In this document: in pieces, positions 20,220 through 31,798 of the stretch | Numbering within the stretch: the first letter of the stretch is position 1 | How the letters are laid out: every line of letters starts with the position of its first letter | Assembly (NCBI GenBank): GCA_035079385.1 | Contig: JAVHKY010000025.1 | Span: 20,434,501-20,498,500 of the forward strand | Direction: 5' to 3' | Length of the DNA: 64,000 bases | DNA from: Aspidiotus rigidus | Taxonomy: Eukaryota; Arthropoda; Insecta; Hemiptera; Diaspididae | Notes under the pieces: model-generated | Told to the model about the DNA's origin: nothing | The model's input: the letters and a program-made list of their open reading frames with translations, nothing else | Databases searched by the model: none | Translations under genes and position numbers: made by a program

Positions 20220-20850
20220 CCTCCAAACCCGGCCGTGTCCTGTACTCGTTTGTTCCTAGCATTGAGAAACGCCTAGAAGTCACACGGCTTGTCGCCGAGG
20301 AGTATACCTGGGTCTCTGAGTGCGTACCTGTATTTACTGCAGCTTTTCTCATGATAATTGCCGGACACTTTCTCAAAAAAATCGTCTTGAAAAATAATTC
20401 ATTTTATTCTGTATCTAATTCTCGAGGAGTAGACGGTTTCACTACAAATGCCAAACCACCAAGTGGGACACAAGACCTGTACTCATGCGTTCGAAACATC
20501 GAGAAACGCCTGAAAGCCACAAGGCTCGTCTTGAACAAGTATAGCCGGGTCCTTGAGTGCGTACCTGAATTTACAGCAGTTTTTCTCACGATAAATGCTA
20601 GACACTTCCTCACAAAAATTGTCTTGAAAAATAATTCATCTTATTCTGTATCGATCGCTCGAGGAATTTATGGTTTCACTACAAATGCCACACCACCAAA
20701 TGGGACGCCATCAGGCGTTGAAGACAGACTCGTTCGTTCCCAACGTGAAGAAGCACCTAGAAGCCACAAAGCTCGTCTTGGACGAGTACACCCGGGCCCT
20801 TGAGTGCGTACTTATATTTACAGCAATTTCATGATAAATGCCGTGTTCAA
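20220..20850 (+). repeat. Tandem repeat of about 240 bp made from a retroelement C-terminus
   Basis: Two full units and a partial third: the segment with GAGAAACGCCT, GAGTGCGTACCT, ATTTACAGCA and TTGTCTTGAAAAATAATTCA recurs at about 20245, 20480 and 20740. Units differ by roughly 10-20 percent by eye. The coding-like part (YSFVPSIEKRLEVTRLV) continues the R1-type C-terminus, so the array seems to have grown from the end of that element and its 3' flank. Confidence 0.6.
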
Positions 20851-20879
20851 GGGGGCACCTAGTTTAAAGTTAGGTTTTG

Positions 20880-21075
20880 GAGCTTTCATTCTCCGAGTAG
20901 TATACTGCATAAAAGGAACATCGATGAACGTAGCCCAAACAACTGCGGCCAAAGTGGGGATGCGACCAAGGTTTGAGCAGTAACAGGAATCGAACCCTGA
21001 GTGGAGGGAAAAATAGTCCCACGCAAACCACGTAATCTAGGTCCAATTAAGAAAACATGATGTGCGACACCGGGC
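20880..21075 (-). mobile_element. tRNA-derived SINE-like fragment
   Basis: On the minus strand TGGTTTGCGTGGG fits an RNA polymerase III A box (TRGYNNARNNGG). About 32 bases downstream GGGTTCGATTCC fits a B box (GGTTCRANNCC). The segment does not fold as a complete tRNA, so a tRNA-headed SINE is the better reading. The tail is not clear. Confidence 0.45.
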
Positions 21076-21079
21076 GCCA

Positions 21080-21800
21080 CCTCCCCAAGCCGAACTCAGC
21101 CAACGTGGGAAACCGAGGCTGACAAACCCCCCAAAAAAAGCGAAATCAATCTGAAGATGAATCTATAAGAAGAAGCACAGGAAAAAGTAGGTTAGAATTT
21201 AGAGGACTAACAAGGGAAGAGAGAATAAAGCACAGCAAAAAGTGAGGCGGGACATAATAGGACTATTCGATGTCAGAAGAATGGGAAATGAGTTGATACA
21301 AAGAAGAAATGGAAACTATCTGCATTATAAAGGCCGCGCTAGACCATCAAGATTTTCGTCAATTTTCCAAAATATCGAGTTTTAAGCCAAATTCTTGACG
21401 GTATCATCAATAAAATTCAGCACCTTCAAGTTTCCACGTCAAGAAATCGTATAAACTTGATTAAGAGATTAAGGGCTATAGAGGTGTAGGTTTCTACATC
21501 AATGAAAGAATATGGAAAGGGATCAAAGAAATATTGAAGCTAGAAATAGAAAGCAAAATACTTATGTCAATACCCCTATTCTGGATGCCGAAGAAAATAA
21601 AATAAGATAATTCCACAAAATGTAACAAGAAACTGTTGAAAGTTTAAATAATGAGCAATGTGGAACCAGTTAAATTAACAAACCTCGTTTATAAAAATCC
21701 AGCCTTATATGACGTGTAAATAATGCCAGAAATCTTCTAACTGAAGGTATTTGCATGTAATTACGCGCAATTAGGTCGCGCTAAGGATGTAGAGATGCAA
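21080..21800. other. Non-coding spacer
   Basis: Purine-rich sequence without a usable reading frame. I see no repeat or motif of note. Confidence 0.35.
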
Positions 21801-21819
21801 ATACGCCTATCGATCAGCA

Positions 21820-22240
21820 AAGGCGGAGAATGAGATACTCAAGTCAATAGTAGAGATTTTATTAGCCCATGAATTAATTGAGGAGTCAGGATCGTGCTAC
21901 GCCTCTCCTGCTTTACTTATGGGAAAAATACCAGAGACAGGCGATTACAGATAACTATATTCAAAAACTATCAAGGATAATTATCCATTGCCAAGAACAG
22001 ACAAAATGGTCGATCGGTTGGCGGAGGGGGGGGGGGGCAAACGCCTACACTTGATAGAAATGAAAACTGGTTACCATCAGATTGAAATCAAAGAGGCGTC
22101 TAAGCCGCTTACCGCTTTTGTCACCCCCAGTGGGCAGTACCAATTTGATATAATGAGCCATTTGGATTGACCAATGCGCCTGGAACATTCCAGCGGTACA
22201 TGAACAAGGTTCTAAAACCAGTACGTGATGTAGCAGCTGT
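21820..22240 (+). pseudogene. Ty3/gypsy reverse transcriptase fragment
   Basis: Broken frames give the ordered RT motifs of Ty3/gypsy pol: LIEESGSCYASPALLM, DYR with an in-frame stop, IKDNYPLPRTDKMVDRL, then LIEMKTGYHQIEI (the LDLxxGYHQI block, catalytic Asp replaced by Glu) and TAFVTPSGQYQF. A G-run at 22026-22036 and stops interrupt it. It is much older than the element at 2253-7104 and from a different family. Confidence 0.75.
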
Positions 22241-22389
22241 CTGCGGCAAATGAAGAAGAGCCAATAAAAAGACTGACTAAAGTTCTAAATGTATTAGAGG
22301 AAAATAGATTGACTATGAATCCAAGAAAATATCTTCCTGAGAGACATCAGCTTTAACTAGTAGCTCACCTATGTGTTGCATAGCGACGG

Positions 22390-23360
22390 CCTTTAGGATG
22401 TGAGGAAATAATCCTACAAGATTGATCCCAGAGGAAGACTTGGATCTTTCAGCCTATCCGTGAGGGAACCGGAGTTCTTTACTGAGTACGTAGAATTAAT
22501 CTCGACTCGAGACTTAAACCAACGTTCGATATATTTAGTTAAGGTATAAGTAGGTGAAGATCTTTTTGTGAACTTTTGGTAACCCATGAAGGAGGGGAGG
22601 AACCGGATTAGGTTCCAAGATAGCCTTTTTAGTCAGGCGGCTTTTGATAATGAATTGACTATACCGTTAACGAGATTTCTCACCTTTTTGACAAAATTTG
22701 GAAAACTGAAAAGCGCATTTTCCTAGGCGCCACACTGACTGAACACGTCATAAACTCCAGATACGTACGAGGACTTATTCATAATTAGGACGGCATTACT
22801 TTTATCTGCCTTCGTAAGGATTAACCCCTCCTCCCTGACCTTCCTCTTTAGGGCTAGAATCAAGTCATTGCAAACATTACTCATGAGAGGGAGGGGGGTA
22901 CTGCAGATCATTTTGGCACACTTCTTCTGGATATTTACCCCAGGTCCAATCTTCACTGTGAGATCTGCCACGACGTTCGCTAGGGTCTCTTAATTCTTTT
23001 TCCGTATAGGTTTATGTTATATATAATTATTAATTTAGTTACATATAAACACCACCGTCATACTGATGTAGCTTCATCGTTCTTCTGTTTCAGAACTAGA
23101 GAACGTGCAAGGACTACAAGAAATCAAGTGAATAGACGTGTAAAATCTCGTAGTGAAAGTGATAGTGTTACTAAAACATTTAAGACTGTTTCTTTGTACG
23201 ATTCTGTGCGTCGTGTTAAAACTGTGGACAATGTGAAATCAAACATTAATAATGAGCACCGATTCCACGCCCACGGATGTGCCCAAACTTTAGTCCCTTC
23301 TCCAAGAGGGTCAATTCGTCTTTATTAAACTCAACTCCACTGTAGTTGATGATACGCGGC
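22390..23360 (-). pseudogene. Penelope-like element ORF, N-terminal and RT finger part (PLE1)
   Basis: Read on the minus strand from the right: FNKDELTLLEKGLKFG (about 23335-23290) is the typical N-terminal motif. After a gap with lost frame, 22971-22723 holds LILTKADKSNAVLIMNKSSY, the TKADKGN block that marks Penelope-like RTs. Further left, broken frames show PNPVPPLLHGLPKVHKK (the YGLPKxHK block) and YS.KNSGSLTDRL. The palm motif is not reached. Frameshifts and stops make this a relic. Confidence 0.72.
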
Positions 23361-23374
23361 TGAAACTGTTGGAC

Positions 23375-23682
23375 AATTCCATCCTCAGCACAATCTTTTT
23401 TCTCAGCCGAGGCGAGTTTATAGTGTAGCGTGCAACGATTGCTCGGGTATCTATGTAGGAATGACGGGCCGCCAGCTCCAGACTCGGGTAGCTGAGCATA
23501 AAAAGGCTTGGGAGAAGGGTAAATTGGGTGAATCGGCATTGATCATTCAATTGAGAGTGGCCATAAGTTTAAGGAAGGTTCTGAGGCCCTCCTCCATAGG
23601 GAGAATTCGTACTTCTAGCGGATGGCTTTGGAAAATATGGAAATTATTAGACACCGGAATAATGAAGACATCACTGTTCTAA
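23375..23682 (+). pseudogene. Penelope-like GIY-YIG endonuclease segment, inverted next to PLE1
   Basis: Plus-strand frame with ACNDCSGIYVGMTGRQLQTR and VAEHKKAW: the Cys-x2-Cys pair, the GIY-YIG core (IYVG) and the conserved Arg and EH of Penelope endonucleases. It lies beside the N-terminal end of PLE1 but on the opposite strand, the usual arrangement in which a truncated copy of the 3' end sits inverted at the 5' side. Coding decays after about 23580. Confidence 0.72.
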
Positions 23683-23939
23683 ACAAGTATATTCCTGATG
23701 AGGGATTGATTGAAATAATGTATGAGAATGATTCACAATTTGATGACTCGCTAGTTCAATCATGAATTTCATCTCGTGTTCCTCTGTTGGGTTCAGTCGC
23801 TTCCGTTCACTTACGCTTAGAAGATGGTTAATTAACCGAAAGCGCTCGCGGCTGCTTGTTTTGTGTGGTATCTTTTGTAAAACGCTACTCTCTTGAGTAC
23901 AACCCTTTTTAATAATACTCTCGTGCTCTTAAACCGACC

Positions 23940-24131
23940 ATGTCAAAAAAACAAGCAATTCTCCTTCCCTGCCTTGATGAAGCTCCTCTTATCGAATATG
24001 TCGTAGGAGTAGGTCGATTAATTGGTCCACAAAAAGTACTATCAGCATCGAAAATCTTTGAACAGAGGATCTGTATTTATCTGGGTAGCGAAGTGACGGC
24101 CGACAATTTCATAAAAAACCACAAAGCTTAG
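23940..24131 (+). pseudogene. Retroelement ORF1-like N-terminus, truncated
   Basis: MSKKQAILLPCLDEAPLIEY, then VLSASKIFEQRICIYLGSEV, resembles the start of gag-like ORF1 proteins of insect non-LTR elements (…SK…RICIYL…H). The frame ends at a TAG after 63 codons, with weak continuation (IDNIDVFHVKT). The leader upstream looks like a 5' UTR. Assignment by pattern only. Confidence 0.4.
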
Positions 24132-25715
24132 CATCTGATAGATAATATAGACGTGTTCCACGTCAAAACCACATGGTCATCTCGAAGATTGTTCTGGCGA
24201 AAATTACACGATTAGCTACAAATCTCTCTCGCCCACGTTGACTGATCCAGAATCAAATATTGGTTATTAAATTCGTCAGTCAAAAAGTAATCCAAAACTA
24301 GAAAACATTCAATGCTCCTCCTCATTGTTCTAGCCATCACTATGCCGGGTACAGGACTTCACTTTTTTTTGCTGAAAAATAGGTGAAAAAGAAAGAGACG
24401 CAGACATATAGAAGACAATAAGGTCAGGATACGAGGAACGATTCGCAACAGACGCAAGTCAAATTAAGGGAATTTTTTTCACGAGTTGAATTGAAAACAA
24501 TCCACTTTTTAAAATCCCTCCTCCTTCAATATATATATACGCGTTATATTCTCACAATTTTCGCGTCAACATCCTTTTTGATTAAATTTTTCTACAGTAT
24601 TTCGATCTTGCAGACATACGCCAGAGTTGAATCTCGCTGCTACTAGGAGCTTCACTGCTATTGAAGTCGACATTGTAATGGAAATTTTTTGTAAATCGTA
24701 CGCGCGCTCACTCCTCGCATATTCACGTCACTGACACTTATGTACCATTGGAATACTTTCTAACGTACCGAGAAAAATGAATTTATTAGTTGTCAGCCGT
24801 TATAAAATCTAGTGGTACTCGCAATACCAATTTATTATCATTTTTTTTTTTTTTTTTTTTGGGGGGGGGGGGGGTAGAAAAAATCGAATTCTATTGTATA
24901 TATTTTTATACTGCAGCAGTACTGATGTGAGCACACCGCCTTATCAGAGTACCTTGCGCTACTTTGAAGGATAATTATTTTAATTGGGTATTAGAAACAG
25001 AAACAAAAAAGTGGTAAAAGCCGGAGTGCAACAAAAAGGAACCAGGAATTATACGTAAATCGAGCTTACCGTTGTAAAGCTCGCCGGTGAACACGCGAGA
25101 AATTACTGTATTTCAACAAAAGTTACGATAGTTCTCATTTCCCCGCAAAATAACGTTCGAACGTGAAATTAAATGCAAATGGAATCGGCGTAAAATATCG
25201 TCACCGAGTCATTAGCCGCGGTTGTAACGTTTTACGCCCCCGGAAAAGAGGACCGCGTTGACTCGTATTGATATAGTTTAGAACCGCCGATGCGATTAAA
25301 TTATTTGGTCCGAACTTGCGGCTCGCGTCGAAGTTATTTGTTACCTTTTATTATTGTTCGTACGCGTACCTATACGTGTTAACTAACGCCCATTTACCGA
25401 AAAAGCGTTAATACGAACATTCAAAAGTATCATCGTCCCCGTATAATACAAGATTTTTCTTCGTTACCTTTACACCATTTTTAGTGTTTATGCAAATTGA
25501 TATACCCGAATTACATTTCCTCTCCCCCACGCTGTACATCAGCGTGTAGGGAATCGCGCAACAAATTACGAAGCAGCTTCAGAATCTCACCTCATTCTCA
25601 ACACCGCACTGCTTTCACGTAGACCTACCTCTCGATTATATTGCGTTACAGACGTTTGTGAGATGTCCATTCTTGCTCTTTCACATCCCTGATTCTACTT
25701 GAGTTGAGTTAGAAC
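24132..25715. other. Non-coding, AT-rich; homopolymer T20-G14
   Basis: No gene found. At 24841-24874 a run of 20 T is followed directly by 14 G. The remainder is unique-looking AT-rich DNA, possibly intron or intergenic. A frame at 25716-26021 just beyond is not recognisable. Confidence 0.4.
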
Positions 25716-25889
25716 TTGAGGGATATGGAGGACAAAGATAGTTGTCAATCTGCAAAGACTGATTCAAAAAGGCCCTCAATGAACCCAAACTTCAAAGGCA
25801 TTACCAGACAAATTCCAAGAAATGGAAAGCCGTGTCCGATAAAACTCGAAAAGAAATTGAGGAAGCAAAATTCAATGCAAATAAATTAT

Positions 25890-27778
25890 CGGAGAGTGAG
25901 TGAGTTCATATTCAAGTTGTGTACCCCGTCAATATGGATTCGAGTTGTTCGAAATATTCCATCTCTCTTTTCCCTCTGTTTCGACAGAAATTTCCATTTA
26001 TGTAAGTTGTGCACGCTATAAATAAATATTCAAGTATCCATATAAACATGACTCACTAGCAGTATTTGAAATTCAAAATAATATAGAGAGTATTAGAAGG
26101 ATGGTGCACCCGAATTTGTCGGCTCAGAAGCAACAGTTATGTTTATACGGAAGATTGACATGATGTTTGATTTTCTCAACAGTATGGAAAAGGGTTCAAA
26201 CGACCAATTTTCAAAAATAATATCAACTCCTTCCGACCGAGAGTGAACGAATGGATTCATTACCTCACTTCCTCAACAACCTTGAATGATATTCCTTTGT
26301 ATCTCACTCGACTGAAATGAAGGTGTGAGTGTTTATTTTAATCTTATATCATAATTTATTGTCGGTTGGCCGGTTCGTGGTTTGTTGTTCACATCATTTT
26401 ACTATTTTAGAATGTAAATAATGTAAATATTGATGTGAGTACGAACGTCAATCTTTTTAATTACACGCTCCAAGTAAAAAAACCCTGCTCGAGTCCGAGT
26501 AGATCACAAATCACTGAAGCAATTTTTACAACCCCGCGTTTATTTGCAAAACGGAAGGGCGGTAAACAAGAAGCCTGAAGGATTACGACACCCTATCCCA
26601 AAAGGTAAAGTACCACCGAGGACAATAAATAACGACCACTTAGGACTATCACACTTTGGAAGTAAATTCAATATTTTTACCCCAGAAGAATATCAGAGTC
26701 CATTCACGTGTCATAGGCACAAAAGTTGTGCACTACATACATAAAAAGGAATAAGTCAGACATGAAAACATTGGCGGATTTCGGTTGCCGGTAGGACATC
26801 CTATATCAAATATTCATTCAAGTTATATACTCCGCAAACATGAATTCGAGTTGTGCGAATTCCGTTCTCCCTCTGCCCTCTGTTCAAACCAAAATTCCAT
26901 AGATTTAAATTGGGCAACAGCACCTCACATTATCACACTTTAGAAGTAAATTCAATATTTTTACCCCGGAAGAATATGAGAGTCCATTCACGTGTCATAG
27001 GCACAAACGTTGTGCACTACATACATAAAAAGGAATTAAGTAAGATGACGAAAAAATTGGCGGATTTCGGTTGCCAGTAGGACATCCTATATCAAATATT
27101 CATTCAAGTTATATACCCCGGAAACATGAATTCGAGTTGTGCGAATTCCGTTCTCCCCCTCCCCTCTGTTCAAACCAAAATTCCATGGGTTTAAATTGAG
27201 CAACAGCACCTCACATTATCACACTTTGGAAGTAAATTCAATATTTTTACCCCGGAAGAATATCAGAGTCCATTTACGTGTCATAGGCACAAAAGTTGTG
27301 CACTACATACATAAAAAGGAATTAAGTAAGACATGACGAAAAAATTGGCGGATTTCGGTTGCCGGTAGGACACCCTACCAAATATTCATTCAAGTTATAT
27401 ACCCCGCAAACATGAATTCGAGTTGTGCGAATTCCGTTCTCCCTCTCCCCTCTGTTCAAACCAAAATTCCATGGGTTTAAATTGAGCAACAGCACCTCAC
27501 ATTATCACACTTTAGAAGTAAATTCAATATTTTTACCCCGGAAGAATATCAGAGTCCATTCACGTGTCATAGGCACAAAAGTTGTGCACTACATACATGA
27601 AAAGGAATTAAGTAAGACATGACGAAAAAATTGGCGGATTTCGGTTGCCGGGAGGACATCCTATATCAAATATTCATCCAAGTTATATACCCCGCAAACA
27701 TGAATTCGAGTTGTGCGAATTCCGTTCTCCATCTCCCCTCTGTTCAAACCAAAATTCCATGGGTTTAAATTGGGCAAC
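25890..27778 (+). repeat. 286-bp tandem repeat array with a diverged outlier
   Basis: The motif AGTAAATTCAATATTTTTAC starts at 26661, 26944, 27231 and 27517, a period of 283-287 bp. A fifth unit is cut off at 27778. The conserved spacer ATGAATTCGAGTTGTGCGAATTCC contains a palindrome around GAATTC. Units 2-4 differ by a few percent; the first partial unit (26540-26800) is more diverged. An old unit-like piece is at 25890-26040. Parallel 65-75-codon frames (26853, 27139, 27425) are by-products of the repeat. Confidence 0.85.
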
Positions 27779-28033
27779 TTATTGAAATAAATATGAAAAT
27801 TGGGTTATTTTTCGGGTAAATTGATATGAGAAGATCTCACGGCTCAAATCTAATGTGTAACAAGCCATGAGAAACTGGTGGTCTCAGAGGAGACAAAAAT
27901 TCTAAATTTGTTTGTCATTGACACAGACGAACTGGGAACTTTCAAAATCAACAAAAATTTCGATTGTCATACAATCTTGGAAACAGAAAAGAAAAACGGA
28001 AAAATCGGCACTAAATATCACTTTTATTTGTTT
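27779..28033. other. Flank between the tandem array and the hammerhead-like hairpin
   Basis: AT-rich sequence. A frame at 27878-28120 runs through the hairpin and is not protein-like. This may be the 3' end of a Penelope-like element on the minus strand. Confidence 0.3.
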
Positions 28034-28080
28034 ACGAGACCGACGTTTCGTCGCATCACGCGACTTCATCAGGGTCTGAT
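28034..28080 (-). ncRNA. Hammerhead-like ribozyme motif of Penelope type
   Basis: On the minus strand the core CTGATGA (28072-28066) is followed by one extra A, a 5-bp stem GTCGC/GCGAC with loop GTGAT, then GAAA (28049-28046) and CGTCGGTC. The last part can form a two-base helix III (A-U, C-G) with loop GTCG before a cleavable C. This is the layout of the small hammerhead motifs known in Penelope-like elements. The extra A between core and helix II, and a poor helix I, may weaken activity. A comparable but core-mutated hairpin ends PLE2 at 34120-34166. Confidence 0.5.
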
Positions 28081-28330
28081 TTTTCCGTTTTCTTTTTTGA
28101 TTATTCAATATCACGTGTAAATCTCTTTTTCAATCTTGGAAACTTTTTTACAATACTTGGTACTGCGTTTTACTCTTTCAAAGAACGTGTTCATAACATC
28201 GCTATGCTGCTTCCAAAAGTCTTTGAATAAATCTGCCTTCATTAAGACTTATCAAAATCATGACATAAGCTGCGTCAATCGTATTGTTCATAGCTTTTAT
28301 ATTTTATGATATGATCTTCATACAGAACGT

Positions 28331-28600
28331 TAAGATCACCGACCACGAGGATGCGGAATCAGTTGCAGTTTCCACAAAGGAGGACGGAACCGTCTCTTTA
28401 TCCACAATGGCCTCAATGTATCCCAGGGCCACTCAGGTGGTGGGACGAATTTCAAACGACTTTACTGAGGAGCGCCATCATTTCAAGTCACCAGGCCTGG
28501 CTGTGGCTCTCTACGGACCCGATTATAACGTCAAAATACGAGTGGGCAATCCACAATTTTGTAACAAACAATATCCACAGAACTCAATGAGTTTTCTTGG
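28331..28600 (+). pseudogene. Exon-like segment resembling the TDP-43 N-terminal domain
   Basis: After a plausible splice acceptor (CTTCATACAG, ending about 28325) the frame reads ITDHEDAESVAVSTKEDGTV and SLSTMASMYPRAT. The spacing of E-D-G-T-V-x-L-S-T and the following FPGA-like position match the ubiquitin-like N-terminal domain of TARDBP/TBPH. The similarity fades after about 40 residues. The frame then runs into I-clade retroelement sequence (FDLQKPF at about 28640). It could be a retrocopy, a captured exon or a chance match; I only compared remembered motifs. Confidence 0.35.
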
Positions 28601-28604
28601 AAAA

Positions 28605-29062
28605 TCAGAACTCCTATACTGCCTCTACTCCATCTTCTTCGATCTTCAAAAACCCTTCCTTTGGTCTGGAGACATCTTATTTCTATCAAACTCCACGAAA
28701 TTAGTCTTTGAATACACTTCCCAAATCCCCTTACCCAGCTTGTTTTTCTGACAATTATCTACCTGCTTGGTTAAGCCCAAAGAGCCCACCGACTCCTCAC
28801 AAAACTCTCAAGAACATCAAAAAACGGATTCAGATTTTTTCTCAAAACCCACTCAGTTATTTTCTGAAAAAGAAACCATGTCCCATGCATCTCTCCATTA
28901 ATTTTACTCAAGTTCGAAATTCCATCGCGTAACTAAGGCAAACTCCTCGGCTTACACTTTCATCAAGAACTTCCCTGGGCTCCCCACATTAAATTCCTCA
29001 AAGCCATGGCTACACGTGCTCTAAACATTCTAAAATTCATATCCCACCCCTCAAAAGGCTAT
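28605..29062 (+). pseudogene. I-clade RT fragment (palm to thumb)
   Basis: FFDLQKPFLWSGDI corresponds to the LQKAFPxVW block. After a deletion come the post-palm segment (AQRAHR-type, about 28780-28920) and HFHQELPWAPHIKFLKAMAT with LNILKFISHPSKGYNR, the thumb. It is in several frames, deleted in between, and close in sequence to 53690-54300. Confidence 0.65.
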
Positions 29063-29065
29063 AAC

Positions 29066-29500
29066 AGAATAAGAAGGATAAACCGCTTGGCCTGCCATCC
29101 TCTTATCGACCACTTTGTTTGCTGGACAATGTTGGAAAACTTCTGGACAGTGTGATGGAAAAAGGCAGGCAGGGTCGTTGCTTACCTAAGCCGACTGATG
29201 AGGAACCTAGAAAGGGATAATGATGAGCACCGCCTTTTCGATCCTCTCAGCTGTATACGCTGACTCAATGAAAATACCTTACAGAAGGAGAGAGATGATA
29301 AAGATCCAACGAACCACCAATCGAGCTTCTTTCTGAGGAGAGAACGGTAGTGTTCAGAGCAAAAGAGACAACGACTGATCAAGAGGCTTTACGGGTCAAG
29401 CAGGAGGCCGAGCGCTCCTTGCTCGAGAAATGGGAAGTAAGAATTGCCCACAGCGTGCTGGGTACCGCAGCTTGGTGGTTACCGACTAGAAGAGTGGGTT
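29066..29500 (+). pseudogene. R1-clade ORF2 remnant, internally deleted
   Basis: Bases 29066-29160 match 19785-19880 closely (DKPLGLPSSYRPLCLLDN in one frame). Directly after, GRVVAYLSRLMRNL is the R1 thumb motif, which normally lies several hundred codons later. KETTTDQEALRVKQEAERSL then suggests the region before the C-terminal knuckle. Frames and stops are broken. Confidence 0.6.
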
Positions 29501-31790
29501 CGCCGAGGAATTCCCAACACTGAAGTTATACCCAGAAGGGTCGATTCCGATGTTGAAAGAAACAAAATTAATGTATATGCAACCCGCACCCACACCACCA
29601 CGGAGGATGGGCGGCGCTGCACATGTGACACAAGCGAACTCCTCAATTGCAAAGGCTCTCAACACGTATCATTCTTCTTTTACGGCTCTTTCACGACATG
29701 TCTCCGCAAGCTCACCGCAGCAGTCAGCCTCAGATGTCGATTCAGACTCTAGTCTAAAGTCAGACGCCCGGCTGCAGTGGTTCGGAAAAGAAAACGTTTT
29801 CATACCGTGAAGGCTGGAGAGCCGACTCACATCGTTAACTCACGTTCACGATCTCCCTTCATTCACATTTTAGTATCCCGAAAACAACGAAAAAATTATT
29901 GATTGTACCGTGGTGTTCCTTATTCAAAAGATCACCACCTTTCGATAAAAGCTTCGTTCGACTGCTTCATTTGTCAAGATGTAATACGAGCTTCATTGCT
30001 GTCTAAGATGTTCGAGTGAAACTCATTTCCTTCTAAGATAAACAGGATAGTATACGTAATGGTGCAAACCATTGTTAGAAAGAATAATCGACCGATTGTT
30101 CGGAAACACACGTACATCATCGAATCCTTTCCGCATGAAATGACCCCATCATTTTCTTAGTTGCCCTGTGCTCATATTCTTCAATTTCGACATTATTACC
30201 GATACTATACGAGGTAAATCCTGCAACACAGTAATGTAAGCATTCGCGTGGAAAAATTGTCGATTTATCTAACCATATAGAACGCGACCGAAATTTCTGC
30301 GAAGAATATCGTGCAACGAAATAAAATTCATTCATATTTCTTCGGACTCGGAAGATGTGAAAAAAGCGTGTATTCTCTAAGGTACCGCTCTCGATCTCTC
30401 ATACGTGTATGTAGTGAAAAAGAAAAACCCAGGATTTCCATAATTGCGTGAGTGCACGCCCCTCTTCAGCACATGCGGTAACTGGAGTGAAAGCTTTCAT
30501 TTCTGGTCGAATGAAGAATACAAGGCAACAAAAATCAACGTGAAAAGAAAATCTAACGTGTGTACGCATATCGACCGCGCGTTTCATAATTTAAGAACCC
30601 GTCATTAAAAACAGAAGTAGACGAGCAGAAATTCTCGGCGAAGTATCATTAATTTCCCGGCCGCTAATAGCGTAAATGTTGTGTGTTCTATTCGAAACAT
30701 TGCCAAAATATATACGCGCCCGGCATATGAGAAGCTTTTTACACTCCATATTCGTGCACTCGAAAATGAAACTGTGTAGAGAGCTATCAACACGCGCACA
30801 TATATTTACGTGATGCGCGTGAGATACCTCTTATATAAATAACCTGTCATAAGTTTCTGTCACCCTTCTTTTTCTCACCCTGCATAAAACTTCGGAAAAC
30901 GATACACCATTCTTTCCACCCAGAACTGCCTTTAGGTCGCACAATGAAGTATAAAGTATGCCTCTATGACGACGATTATTATCTTACAAGTCTAAATTCT
31001 CACGAAATTGATGCAGTAGCTACAGCGGGACCATTCGACCGCAAAGGAACCCACGTTACTAAACACATGTCGTTTTGAACGTGTAACTATCTAGTCGACC
31101 TTTATACATCCCTTTTACATATAGATTTAAGCATTAACGACACTTCTGTTCGTTCGGAACGAAAATTTCAACCGGCTTTATGTCAAACGGAATATTATTT
31201 GTATGTACTGATAAAGTATGGAATGGGAGTTGGTAACAAAATGTCAATTAAAGATTCAGGAACCTACCGAAAGAAAACACAGACCTCACGTACACAACTG
31301 TAGTGTCATCTTTTCAGTCACGTTTTGGTCGTCCAAGAACACCACTATCTTGAAATATTGCTAATAAGAAAATGTTTCGCGTGAAATTTCATACACGATG
31401 ATTTATGGGGACTTACACTTATGAAGAAAAATTTGCACCATGTGATACGTTTATGGTGAAATTTCGAATATTCTTCATTCGGTAATTTTGCTATTATCAC
31501 CTCCACGTGGGCTTCTGAAAAATACTCAAAGGAACTCTTTGTCTTTCTGATAAACCGGTTTCAAATTCTAGTGAAGTTGAAGCTCTAGCACCTTTTAAAA
31601 GTTCAATATATGCAAGAAACTTTACTCCGTTAATCTTATTACGGTGGCTCACGGTTCAAAGTTGCCGTCCAAGTCAGACAATTCAGGTACGTGCAAAGCT
31701 GACAATCCTACGGGAAACGCATAAATACAATGGTCGATGACATGGAGCTATTGAGATCACTGTTGCCTCTCGAGGAAATATGCAGTCACA
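29501..31790. other. No recognised gene; AT-rich, mostly unique
   Basis: A frame at 29550-29810 (86 codons, Ser/Pro-rich, ending FGKENVFIP) is open but unrecognised. From 29811 to 31790 I see no coding pattern, no tandem repeat and no terminal repeats. It may be intron or intergenic. Confidence 0.35.
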
Positions 31791-31798
31791 AAGTGGGC

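Noticed and set aside
20880..21075. Intact tRNA gene
   Set aside because: A and B boxes fit but acceptor and anticodon stems do not fold; SINE preferred.
26853..27622. Three parallel 65-75-codon frames as a gene family
   Set aside because: They recur only because the 286-bp unit repeats; no codon-level conservation or domain.
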